Shown here piece by piece: positions 9,078-16,393 of a stretch of DNA of 33,508 nucleotides (positions are counted from its first letter, which is position 1; each line of letters opens with the position of its first letter). Below the pieces are notes generated by a model that did not search any database, had not been told where the DNA came from, and saw only the letters and a list, made by a program, of their open reading frames with translations. Location of the stretch: the NCBI GenBank assembly GCA_021774695.1, contig JAJFIU010000056.1, forward strand, positions 1-33,508, read 5' to 3'. This DNA is from Alphaproteobacteria bacterium (GTDB lineage Bacteria; Pseudomonadota; Alphaproteobacteria; Sphingomonadales; Kordiimonadaceae). Position numbers and translations under genes: made by a program.

Positions 9078-11104
9078 TGACGGATGCACCATATAAAATT
9101 CGCAAACTTCTTGTCGCCAATCGCGGCGAAATTGCCTGCCGGGTCATGGCAACATGCCAGACACTGGGCATTAAGACTGTGGCGGTTTATTCCAGCGTCG
9201 ACAAGCAAGCACTCCATGTGCAAATGGCCGACGAGGCTGTTCATATTGGCCCGCCTGCGGCCAGCGAGAGCTATCTGGTAATCGACAAAATCATCGCTGC
9301 CGCCAAGGCTACCGGCGCTGACGCGGTGCATCCGGGCTATGGTTTCCTGTCGGAAAACCCCGGATTTGCCAACCGGTGCGCCGATGAGGGCATCATTTTC
9401 ATCGGCCCCAACGCCGCGTCGATGGACGCGATGGCGCTTAAAGGTGCAGCAAAAGTGTTGATGACAGAGGCGGGCGTACCTGTAGTGCCCGGCTATCACG
9501 GCGACGAACAGTCAATTGAACATTTGGCTGCTGAAGCTGAAAAAATTGGCTTTCCGGTATTGATCAAAGCTGTCGCTGGCGGCGGCGGCAAAGGCATGCG
9601 GATTGTCGAAAAGGCCGCTGACACCAAAGCTGGTATCGAAGCGGCGCGGCGCGAGGGAGAAAATTCCTTCGGTAACGGTAAGCTATTGATTGAAAAACTA
9701 ATTCAAAAACCACGTCATATAGAAGTGCAAGTGTTCGGTGACCACGACGGCAACACCGTTCACTTGTTTGAACGTGATTGTTCGCTGCAACGCAGGCACC
9801 AAAAAGTTGTTGAGGAAGCCCCTGCCCCCGGCATGAGCACCGAGATGCGCCGCGCCATGGGCGATGCTGCGGTAAAAGCTGCACAGGCAATAAACTATGT
9901 CGGTGCCGGCACCGTTGAATTCATCGTTGATGTGGCAAACGGCCTTGCAGATGCGCCGTTTTACTTCATGGAAATGAATACCCGCCTGCAGGTTGAGCAT
10001 CCGGTCACCGAAATGATCACCGGCCAGGACCTTGTGGAATGGCAGATCATCGCAGCTCAAGGCCAGGAACTGCCCCTGTCGCAAGACGAAGTCGATGTAT
10101 TAACGAGCGGCCATGCGGTTGAAGTTCGCTTGTATGCGGAAGACCCCTTCAATGGTTTTCTGCCCTCCATCGGCACAATCGGCATGTTTGACCCCTTCGC
10201 TGAAGTTGCCCCCAACTGCCGCATCGATGCTGGTGTGCGCGCGGGCGACGAAGTTTCCATCCATTATGATCCCATGATCGGCAAATTGATCGCATGGGGC
10301 GAAACACGCACCGACGCCATTCATGCGCTCGTCGATTTGGTTGCTGAAACGCCGATCACCGGCCTTTCCACCAACAGAGACTTTTTACTGCGCGCGCTGC
10401 GTCATCCGCAATTTATTGAAGGCGATGTCCATACCGGCTTTATCCCGGATAATGAGGCGACACTTCTTGAGCCACCTCAGGCGAGCGAACATGACTATAT
10501 GATTGCAGCCCTTGCGGTATGGGCGAACCGCCAAGCGAACAATCAGACAGACCAGTCCGATGACCCGTGGTCTAACCCGGACAGTTTCCGACTGAATTTG
10601 CCGCACAGCGAACAGTTGAAATTTGAGACAAGCGGCGGCGAATGCCTGACCGTAAATCTTGAACAGCGAGGCGAAACTCTGTTGGCTCGTGTTGGGGACC
10701 ATGAACACAGCGCAACCGGCGTAATACTTGCGGGCATAACGTTGACCTTCACTACAGACGGACTGCGCAAGCGTGTATTCGCCGAGGTTTCCGACACAAT
10801 AGTCAGCCTGATCGATGCAGACCGAAGCCTGACCCTCAAGCGCCACGCCCGCGATGGTGGCGGCGACGAGGATGCCGACGGTCCGGGCACTGTCATTGCA
10901 CCGATGCCCGGCAAAATACTCGAACTGAAAGCTGCTGTCGGCGATGTGGTCGAACGCGGTGATCCGCTATTGGTGATGGAAGCCATGAAAATGGAACAAA
11001 CCATCACGGCGCCGAAGGCTGGCACCATCACACAGCTTGATGTCAAGGCAGGCGACCAAGTTGCAGACGGCACCGTTTTGGTCATCGTCGTCGATAACGA
11101 ATAA
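9074..11104 (+). CDS. liuD: Methylcrotonoyl-CoA carboxylase, biotin-carrying (alpha) subunit
   Basis: The 676-residue subunit carboxylates its own biotin with ATP and bicarbonate and passes CO2 to LiuB. Biotin carboxylase N-terminal domain: KLLVANRGEIACRV and HPGYGFLSEN. ATP-grasp domain: GGGGKGMRIV, FERDCSLQRRHQKVVEEAPA and FMEMNTRLQVEHPVTEMITG, which contains the catalytic RLQVEHPVTE. The C-terminal biotinyl domain has VMEAMKMEQT with the biotinylated lysine at about residue 639. Domain order BC-BT-BCCP matches MCC and PCC alpha subunits; the operon context selects MCC. The start overlaps the liuC stop, indicating coupled translation. A 39-base gap separates it from liuA. Confidence 0.94.
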   Translation: MMTDAPYKIRKLLVANRGEIACRVMATCQTLGIKTVAVYSSVDKQALHVQMADEAVHIGPPAASESYLVIDKIIAAAKATGADAVHPGYGFLSENPGFANRCADEGIIFIGPNAASMDAMALKGAAKVLMTEAGVPVVPGYHGDEQSIEHLAAEAEKIGFPVLIKAVAGGGGKGMRIVEKAADTKAGIEAARREGENSFGNGKLLIEKLIQKPRHIEVQVFGDHDGNTVHLFERDCSLQRRHQKVVEEAPAPGMSTEMRRAMGDAAVKAAQAINYVGAGTVEFIVDVANGLADAPFYFMEMNTRLQVEHPVTEMITGQDLVEWQIIAAQGQELPLSQDEVDVLTSGHAVEVRLYAEDPFNGFLPSIGTIGMFDPFAEVAPNCRIDAGVRAGDEVSIHYDPMIGKLIAWGETRTDAIHALVDLVAETPITGLSTNRDFLLRALRHPQFIEGDVHTGFIPDNEATLLEPPQASEHDYMIAALAVWANRQANNQTDQSDDPWSNPDSFRLNLPHSEQLKFETSGGECLTVNLEQRGETLLARVGDHEHSATGVILAGITLTFTTDGLRKRVFAEVSDTIVSLIDADRSLTLKRHARDGGGDEDADGPGTVIAPMPGKILELKAAVGDVVERGDPLLVMEAMKMEQTITAPKAGTITQLDVKAGDQVADGTVLVIVVDNE

Positions 11105-11143
11105 CCACTTTTAAACACTGGAACACACCAGCAAGGACAACAA

Positions 11144-12310
11144 ATGTTTGAATTTCCGCACCTTCAGTTTAACCACGGCGAAGACATTGGCATGCTGCGC
11201 GACATGGTCTCGCGGTTTGCCGAGCAAGAAATCGTCCCGCGCGCCAGCGAAATAGACGAAACTAACAAGTTTCCCGCCGATTTGTGGCAAAAAATGGGTG
11301 AACTGGGCCTGCTCGGCATGACCGCACCGGAAGAGTTTGGTGGCTCAAACATGGGCTACTTGGCACACGTGATCGCGATGGAAGAAATCAGCCGCGCGTC
11401 CGCTGCAGTAGGCCTAAGCTACGGCGCGCACTCAAATTTATGCATTAACCAGATTGTTAAAAATGCCAGCCCAGAGCAAAGGGCACAGTATCTGCCCAAA
11501 CTTATCTCGGGCGAGCATGTGGGAGCACTTGCCATGTCCGAGCCCGGCGCTGGCTCAGACGTTGTTTCCATGAAGTTAAAGGCTGAGAAAACCAATCGTG
11601 GTTACGTTTTGAACGGCAATAAAATGTGGATAACCAACGGCCCGGACGCCGATGTTTTGGTTGTGTATGCAAAAACTGACCTGGACGCAGGGCCACGCGG
11701 CATAACCGCGTTTCTAATCGAAAAAGACATGGATGGCTTCTCAACTGCGCAAAAGCTGGACAAGCTTGGCATGCGCGGCTCCAACACCAGCGAGCTGGTT
11801 TTTGAGGATTGTTTTGTACCCTTTGAAAACCGCATCAGCGAAGAAGGCAGCGGTGTCGGCGTACTAATGTCTGGCTTGGATTATGAGCGTGTTGTGCTGT
11901 CTGGTGGACCATTAGGCATTATGCGCGCTTGCCTCGATACCGTGATCCCCTATGTGCACGACCGTCAGCAGTTCGGCCAGCCCATCGGCACCTTTCAGCT
12001 GATGCAGGGCAAAATCGCCGACATGTATGCCACATGGGGCTCTGCTAGGGCTTATGTTTATGCAGTGGCTCAGTCATGCGACCGCGGCGAGACTACCCGC
12101 AAAGACGCTGCCGCTTGTATCCTGTATGCAGCGGAAAAGGCCACATGGATGGCTGGCGAGACTATACAGGCGCTGGGCGGCAACGGATATATCAATGAAT
12201 ATCCCGCTGGGCGGCTTTGGCGGGACGCGAAACTTTATGAAATTGGCGCCGGAACGTCGGAAATTCGCCGCATGCTGATCGGACGCGAACTGTTCAACGA
12301 AACCAGATAG
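11144..12310 (+). CDS. liuA: Isovaleryl-CoA dehydrogenase
   Basis: This FAD-dependent acyl-CoA dehydrogenase (388 residues) oxidises isovaleryl-CoA to 3-methylcrotonyl-CoA and passes electrons to ETF. Family motifs: [78 protein letters not shown] and [20 protein letters not shown]. The catalytic base is in the unusual internal position typical of isovaleryl-CoA dehydrogenase: [14 protein letters not shown], Glu249 here, the counterpart of Glu254 in the human enzyme, and not in the C-terminal helix used by most acyl-CoA dehydrogenases. That makes the substrate call strong. It is the last gene of the operon, whereas in Pseudomonas liuA is first. A terminator follows. Confidence 0.95.
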   Translation: MFEFPHLQFNHGEDIGMLRDMVSRFAEQEIVPRASEIDETNKFPADLWQKMGELGLLGMTAPEEFGGSNMGYLAHVIAMEEISRASAAVGLSYGAHSNLCINQIVKNASPEQRAQYLPKLISGEHVGALAMSEPGAGSDVVSMKLKAEKTNRGYVLNGNKMWITNGPDADVLVVYAKTDLDAGPRGITAFLIEKDMDGFSTAQKLDKLGMRGSNTSELVFEDCFVPFENRISEEGSGVGVLMSGLDYERVVLSGGPLGIMRACLDTVIPYVHDRQQFGQPIGTFQLMQGKIADMYATWGSARAYVYAVAQSCDRGETTRKDAAACILYAAEKATWMAGETIQALGGNGYINEYPAGRLWRDAKLYEIGAGTSEIRRMLIGRELFNETR

Positions 12311-12336
12311 CAACAGCTATTTGAATGGAATGATTT

Positions 12337-12364
12337 AAGCGGGCTTTGGTCCGCTTTTTTCTTT
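12337..12364 (+). terminator. Rho-independent terminator of the liu operon
   Basis: AAGCGG (12337-12342) pairs with CCGCTT (12351-12356) around an 8-base loop and runs into TTTTCTTT. It begins 27 bases after the liuA stop and separates the operon from the leucine dehydrogenase gene. Confidence 0.8.
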
Positions 12365-12429
12365 AGCCGTAATTGCAAGTAATCGCCTCACACGAAAGCA
12401 TATTTCAAAAAATAGCCAGTTACGGCGCA

Positions 12430-12455
12430 TAAGATTACCCAAACAGGCAATCTTA
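12430..12455. promoter_or_regulatory. Inverted repeat upstream of leucine dehydrogenase
   Basis: TAAGATT (12430-12436) and AATCTTA (12449-12455) are perfect 7-base arms. Inside them a CC/GG pair also matches, giving TAAGATTnCC-N6-GGnAATCTTA. It ends 99 bases upstream of the leucine dehydrogenase start in an otherwise unstructured promoter region. It is a good candidate operator, regulator unknown. Confidence 0.4.
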
Positions 12456-12554
12456 GTAAGTTCATTTCAATTTATTAGTGCCATACTGCCGCCAGTTTTC
12501 CGGTGTAGTGGGCACCGACACACCCAAACGGGACTAACAAGAAGGAAACGGCCG

Positions 12555-13676
12555 ATGTCCGTGTTCGATTCGCGCAGCTTTAAAGACCATGAACAAATTG
12601 TTTTCTGTGCCGACAAAGAAACCGGCCTAAAGGCGATTATTGCGGTTCACTCTACAGCACTCGGCCCTTCTGGCGGCGGTATCCGCTTTTGGGATTATGC
12701 CGCTGTACACAGGAATATTGCCCCCGGCGATGTCGCTGAACAGCGCGGCGAAGAAGATGCTATTTATGATGTCCTGCGCCTGTCGCGCGGCATGTCCTAC
12801 AAAAATGCCATGGCCGGGTTGCGGCTGGGCGGTGGCAAATCCGTTATCATCGGCAACCCCAAGGAAATAGGCACGCCTGCGCTGATGGAAGCTTTCGGCG
12901 GCTATATACAGCGCCTGGGCGGTTCCTACTATGCGGCAGAAGACGTGGGCACCAGCCCCGCGATGCTGGCATCTGTGGCCAAATCAACCAGCTATGTGTC
13001 TGGTTTGGACAGCGGCGAGTTCGCCACAGGCGACCCCTCACCGCACACAGCGTTGGGTGTGTTTGTAAGCATTCAGGCTGCGGTGAAACACCGGTTGGGC
13101 AAGAACGACCTCAAAGGTGTTCGGGTGGCGGTTCAGGGTGTTGGCCATGTGGGCCTTTATTTGGTGGAGCATTTGATCAATGCTGGCGCGAACGTCACCA
13201 TCACCGATATCGTTGAAAGCAATATCGAAGCTGCCAAAGCCATGGGCGACGTTACGGTGGTTGATCCGGCCGCAATTCACGCCGTCGACTGCGATGTATT
13301 TGCACCCTGCGCACTGGGCGGTGGGCTGAACCCAAAAACCATCCCTGACATCAAAGCAACCGTTATTGCCGGTGCTGCCAACAACCAGTTGGAACATGAA
13401 GGCATACAGGATGAAGACCTGCGCCAGCGCGGCATATTATACGCGCCCGATTATGTGGTAAACGCAGGCGGCATTATCTCGGTGGAATCCGAAGTTCACC
13501 GCGAAAAGGTAACCGACGCCGAGCGCGAAGCCAAAGTGCTGCGCATCGGCGACACGCTGGCCACCGTGTTTGATGCCAGCGACAAGCAAGGCAGACCAAC
13601 CGGCCAAGTGGCCAACGAAATGGCCGAAAGCATCATCAGAAAAGCCAGTGAGCGCAAAGCTCTCGCCGCAGAATAA
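12555..13676 (+). CDS. ldh: Leucine dehydrogenase (Glu/Leu/Phe/Val dehydrogenase family)
   Basis: NAD-dependent oxidative deamination of leucine, valine and isoleucine to 2-oxoacids, supplying the branched-chain dehydrogenase encoded nearby. The 373-residue length is near the ~365 of known leucine dehydrogenases. The catalytic region is SYKNAMAGLRLGGGKSVIIG, with lysines at K83 and K95, and the Rossmann fold starts at VAVQGVGHVGLYLVEHL (about residue 193). The segment VVNAGGIISVESE near residue 300 is also typical. Between GGGIRFWDY and YDVLRLSRGM there are about a dozen more residues (roughly 52-65) than I recall in the Bacillus enzymes. The ATG follows AAGGAAA. It has its own promoter region after the liu terminator. 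Phenylalanine or valine dehydrogenase cannot be excluded, but the leucine context is persuasive. Confidence 0.9.
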   Translation: MSVFDSRSFKDHEQIVFCADKETGLKAIIAVHSTALGPSGGGIRFWDYAAVHRNIAPGDVAEQRGEEDAIYDVLRLSRGMSYKNAMAGLRLGGGKSVIIGNPKEIGTPALMEAFGGYIQRLGGSYYAAEDVGTSPAMLASVAKSTSYVSGLDSGEFATGDPSPHTALGVFVSIQAAVKHRLGKNDLKGVRVAVQGVGHVGLYLVEHLINAGANVTITDIVESNIEAAKAMGDVTVVDPAAIHAVDCDVFAPCALGGGLNPKTIPDIKATVIAGAANNQLEHEGIQDEDLRQRGILYAPDYVVNAGGIISVESEVHREKVTDAEREAKVLRIGDTLATVFDASDKQGRPTGQVANEMAESIIRKASERKALAAE

Positions 13677-13700
13677 ATGACCGACCCTTTAAAAGAAGAG

Positions 13701-13731
13701 CCCTGTTGACTTGAATTCAATGGGATTTTTT
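13701..13731 (+). terminator. Probable intrinsic terminator after leucine dehydrogenase
   Basis: CCC-TG-TTGA (13701-13709) pairs with TCAA-T-GGG (13717-13724) with a small internal bulge and is followed directly by ATTTTTT. A longer alternative stem (AAGAGCCC with GGGCTTTT at 13696-13742) encloses it. The position, about 25 bases after the stop codon, fits. Confidence 0.55.
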
Positions 13732-13788
13732 CCTGGGCTTTTCAGAGCACAATGAGGCGATATTACTTCGTCTCACTGGGTAAAAATA

Positions 13789-13837
13789 ACTGGCCTGCTC
13801 AAAATTTACCAAAACTGGATGGTATCAACAGGCCAGT
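13789..13837. promoter_or_regulatory. Widely spaced inverted repeat in the mocR promoter
   Basis: ACTGGCCTG (13789-13797) and CAGGCCAGT (13829-13837) are perfect 9-base arms separated by 31 bases. The dyad lies 44-92 bases upstream of the mocR start. MocR regulators such as GabR and PdxR are known to bind two separated repeats near their own promoter, so autoregulation is likely. A second, shorter dyad (ATTGCA-N7-TGCAAT, 13848-13866) lies between it and the start codon. Confidence 0.5.
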
Positions 13838-13880
13838 AAAGCGCTATATTGCACTGATTATGCAATAGAGAGCTGTACCG

Positions 13881-15410
13881 ATGTTGTTACTGAATCTCGA
13901 TCGAAATGCCGATGAACCATTATTTTCACAAATAATCACCCAATTGAAAAAAATGATTCAAAAAGGCGTGCTTGTCTCCGGCGAAGAATTGCCGTCAAGC
14001 AGGGCACTCGCCGCCCATCTTGGGGTAAATCGTACCACCATTTACCGGGCCTACGAAGAGTTGTGGGCGCAAGGCTATATCGATAGCCACACAGGCGCGC
14101 GGTCGGTGGTGCGAAACCGGTTTTCCCCGCCCGAGGAGGTTGAGGGACAATCGCATGCAACGGTCGATTGGAGCATCCAGCGAAATGAAGGCTGCAATCG
14201 GGGTTTATCGCGGCTTAAAAGTCAGGAAATTGTTAACGACGCAGCGTCTAAATATAATTTTCTGCCGCTTGCACCCGATCCAGACTTTATGCCTGTTCAA
14301 GCATTTCGGAAAAGCCTCAATTTTGTTCTGAACCGGGAAGGCAACACCCTTCTTGGGTACGGCGATCCACACGGCAATCTGTCACTCCGCGAATTTATTG
14401 CGTCCCAGATGCGCCAACATTGCATGACAATCTCCGTCGACGAGATTTTACTGACAAATGGCTCTCAGGGGTCGCTGGATCTGTTACTCCGGCTATTCAT
14501 TGAACCCGGCGATACCATTGTTGTTGAGGCGCCGACTTATTCCGCTGCGATACCTCTTTTCGAGGCGTACGGCGCCCGACTGGTCAGTATAGGTGTTGAA
14601 CCCGACGGAATGAATCTGGACAGACTTGAGGCGGTTCTGAAAACCGACAAACCCAAATTGGTTTATTCAATGCCTAATTTTCAAAATCCAACAGGTATCA
14701 CCACCTGTCAGGCACACCGGGAAAGACTGCTATCCCTTTGTGCAGACCACAAAGTGGCACTGGTGGAAGACGGCTTTGAAGAGGACATGAAATATTTTGG
14801 CAAAGCTGTGTTGCCGGTCAAATCGATGGACCGACAGGGTATCGTCTTCTATCTGGGGACTTTTTCCAAAATACTGTTTCCTGGGCTTCGGGTTGGCTGG
14901 ATCGCAGCCAGCATAGCTGCGATTGACGACCTGACGGCGCTCAAAAAAATATCGTCCATTTCAAGCAACTCTCTCAACGAAGCGGCGCTCGCTCACTTTT
15001 GCGGGCAAGGTCATTATGAACGGCACGTTAAACGGGCCCACCGTATTTATCGCCGCCGAATGCAAGCTGCACTTAAGGCGCTGCGCGAATACCTGCCGGC
15101 TGAATACGGGGCCGTACGTGAACCCCGTGGTGGCTATACGATCTGGATCGAGCTCAAGGGTTGTAACCTTGATGAAGGCGGCATCATTGAGGCCCTTTCA
15201 GAGGCTGGCGTTTCGGTAACCCCTGGCCGTATTTCATTTGTCGAAACACAGGAAAGCGCCAGTTTCCGCCTTTCAATCTCAATGCTTGAGGCAGTGGAAA
15301 TTACCGAAGGTATCCGCATCATCGGCAACACACTGCGAGACCTTGCCATAAAACACCGTCCGCCAGCCGCCCTAAATGCAGCACCCAACTCAGGGAAACC
15401 AGATGATTAA
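13881..15410 (+). CDS. MocR-type regulator (GntR wHTH fused to class I aminotransferase fold)
   Basis: The 509-residue protein has an N-terminal GntR winged helix (about residues 10-78: ELPSSRALAAHLGVNRTTI, YRAYEELWAQGYIDS). A linker of about 45 residues follows, then a PLP-dependent aminotransferase fold (about 125-490). PLP-site residues include the N of PNFQNPTGI, the Asp in LVEDGFEED and the Schiff-base lysine in FYLGTFSKILFPGLRVGW (K330). Proteins of this family use PLP or a PLP-amino-acid adduct as effector and seldom act as aminotransferases. The only gene tied to it is the downstream GNAT, which it overlaps by 8 bases, so that enzyme is the likely target or partner. An upstream dyad suggests autoregulation. 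GabR, PdxR and TauR are relatives; I cannot assign it to any of them. Confidence 0.92.
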   Translation: MLLLNLDRNADEPLFSQIITQLKKMIQKGVLVSGEELPSSRALAAHLGVNRTTIYRAYEELWAQGYIDSHTGARSVVRNRFSPPEEVEGQSHATVDWSIQRNEGCNRGLSRLKSQEIVNDAASKYNFLPLAPDPDFMPVQAFRKSLNFVLNREGNTLLGYGDPHGNLSLREFIASQMRQHCMTISVDEILLTNGSQGSLDLLLRLFIEPGDTIVVEAPTYSAAIPLFEAYGARLVSIGVEPDGMNLDRLEAVLKTDKPKLVYSMPNFQNPTGITTCQAHRERLLSLCADHKVALVEDGFEEDMKYFGKAVLPVKSMDRQGIVFYLGTFSKILFPGLRVGWIAASIAAIDDLTALKKISSISSNSLNEAALAHFCGQGHYERHVKRAHRIYRRRMQAALKALREYLPAEYGAVREPRGGYTIWIELKGCNLDEGGIIEALSEAGVSVTPGRISFVETQESASFRLSISMLEAVEITEGIRIIGNTLRDLAIKHRPPAALNAAPNSGKPDD

Positions 15411-16257
15411 ATTAACACCGACCGATCACTATATGGCCCTACCTGCGTTGCAAGCCGCGAACGCAAACACTTTGTTCGCAGAATCTGTGGCCAAAAATCA
15501 TCTGAACGGGATCATTTATGTCGACCAGTTGGCGGTCCCATCGGTGTTTTATGTCTGCCATCCATATCAAATGTCGTTTCTTTGTGGCCGCTCGGATAAT
15601 GCTGATTTTAACCAAAAATTATTCCGATATCTGACCAACGCAGACGGAAAGAGAAACAGCTATGAATGGCTGCAAACCTACCCCGACACATGGACTATAC
15701 AAATTGAAACCGCCCTCGGTGACAAGCTCATCAAACAACCAACCGGTCAAAATTATGTGCCCGAAATCCACGAAACGGAAGCTATAAAGCATCAAACACT
15801 TCTTTTTGAACGGATAAATTTCACGTTTGATCAACAATTATATAGACAGTTGCGCCCCCGTCTTTGGGCAGGCACTGGCCGCATTGAGAGGACATCGCGC
15901 AAGATGTTCCAATCTTTGTCAGGTTCGGTCGTCCCTCACCGATTCTGGAACGATGCCAATCATTTCGATAAAAATGGTGTCGGCTTTAGCCTGCTGGAAA
16001 ATAATGAGCTCGTTTCAACGGCTTTTGCATCCTGCATGGAAGACGGCTTCCTGGAAATAGGAATAGAAACATCCCCTTTTCACCGCGGGAAAGGCCATGC
16101 CGCGCTTGCCTGTAGGGTGCTTCTTGACTATTGCCTCGCCCATCATCTGGAACCACTCTGGTCATGCCATGGCGGAAACATAGGGTCGATCAAGCTGGCA
16201 GAAAAACTGGGCTTCCGTCAAACCAATAACACGCCCTACTATCGGGTCGGGGTATAG
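15403..16257 (+). CDS. GNAT-family N-acetyltransferase, substrate unknown
   Basis: About 284 residues. The C-terminal third is a GNAT domain: VGFSLLENNELVSTAFA, an acyl-CoA pyrophosphate loop in FHRGKGHAALACRVLLDYC (pattern R.GKG.A) and the closing NIGSIKLAEKLGF. The N-terminal ~150 residues (for example FYVCHPYQMSFLCGR and YEWLQTYPDTW) resemble the front half of the larger GNAT_acetyltran (FR47-like) proteins, but I cannot assign a function. The start at 15403 is preceded by AGGGA and overlaps the mocR stop by 8 bases. An upstream ATG nine codons earlier lies deeper in mocR and lacks a ribosome binding site. Pairing with a PLP-sensing regulator suggests acetylation of an amino acid, amine or vitamin-B6-related compound; that is inference. 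Confidence 0.8.
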   Translation: MIKLTPTDHYMALPALQAANANTLFAESVAKNHLNGIIYVDQLAVPSVFYVCHPYQMSFLCGRSDNADFNQKLFRYLTNADGKRNSYEWLQTYPDTWTIQIETALGDKLIKQPTGQNYVPEIHETEAIKHQTLLFERINFTFDQQLYRQLRPRLWAGTGRIERTSRKMFQSLSGSVVPHRFWNDANHFDKNGVGFSLLENNELVSTAFASCMEDGFLEIGIETSPFHRGKGHAALACRVLLDYCLAHHLEPLWSCHGGNIGSIKLAEKLGFRQTNNTPYYRVGV

Positions 16258-16316
16258 AGCTTTGCTTTGACCCAAAAGCGACATCCCTCCCTTGGGTCTA
16301 TCTGCGAAGAAACCCG

Positions 16317-16382
16317 TTAAATATACAGTGCATGGCCAAGTGCTTTAAGCCAGCTTCCTGGAAACCTTCACTTTGGGTCAAG
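16317..16382 (-). pseudogene. Degenerate second copy of the lpdA 3' end
   Basis: Read on the minus strand, this stretch encodes TQSEGFQEAGL, then after a one-base deletion ALGHALYI and a TAA stop. That is the exact C-terminal pattern of dihydrolipoyl dehydrogenase. The intact lpdA at 18258 ends TQSEGFQEAALKALGHALHI. At the nucleotide level it matches 18259-18319 at roughly four bases in five by eye, including an unbroken 16-base block (CTTCCTGGAAACCTTC). It has no start and no upstream domain, so it is a remnant. It begins about a dozen bases beyond the stop of the Kef antiporter gene. Together with the real lpdA end it forms a direct repeat bracketing that gene. Confidence 0.75.
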
Positions 16383-16393
16383 TAAACGTTGAG

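Noticed and set aside
10543-11118. A 191-codon minus-strand frame opposite the biotin-carrier end of liuD
   Set aside because: The Ser/Arg-rich product mirrors the codon pattern of liuD, and there is no ribosome binding site or promoter.
16269-16298. GACCCAA/TTGGGTC inverted repeat after the GNAT gene, considered as a terminator
   Set aside because: The 16-base loop and the lack of a T-run on either strand make it a poor terminator; part of the same sequence recurs in the lpdA remnant and may be coincidental.
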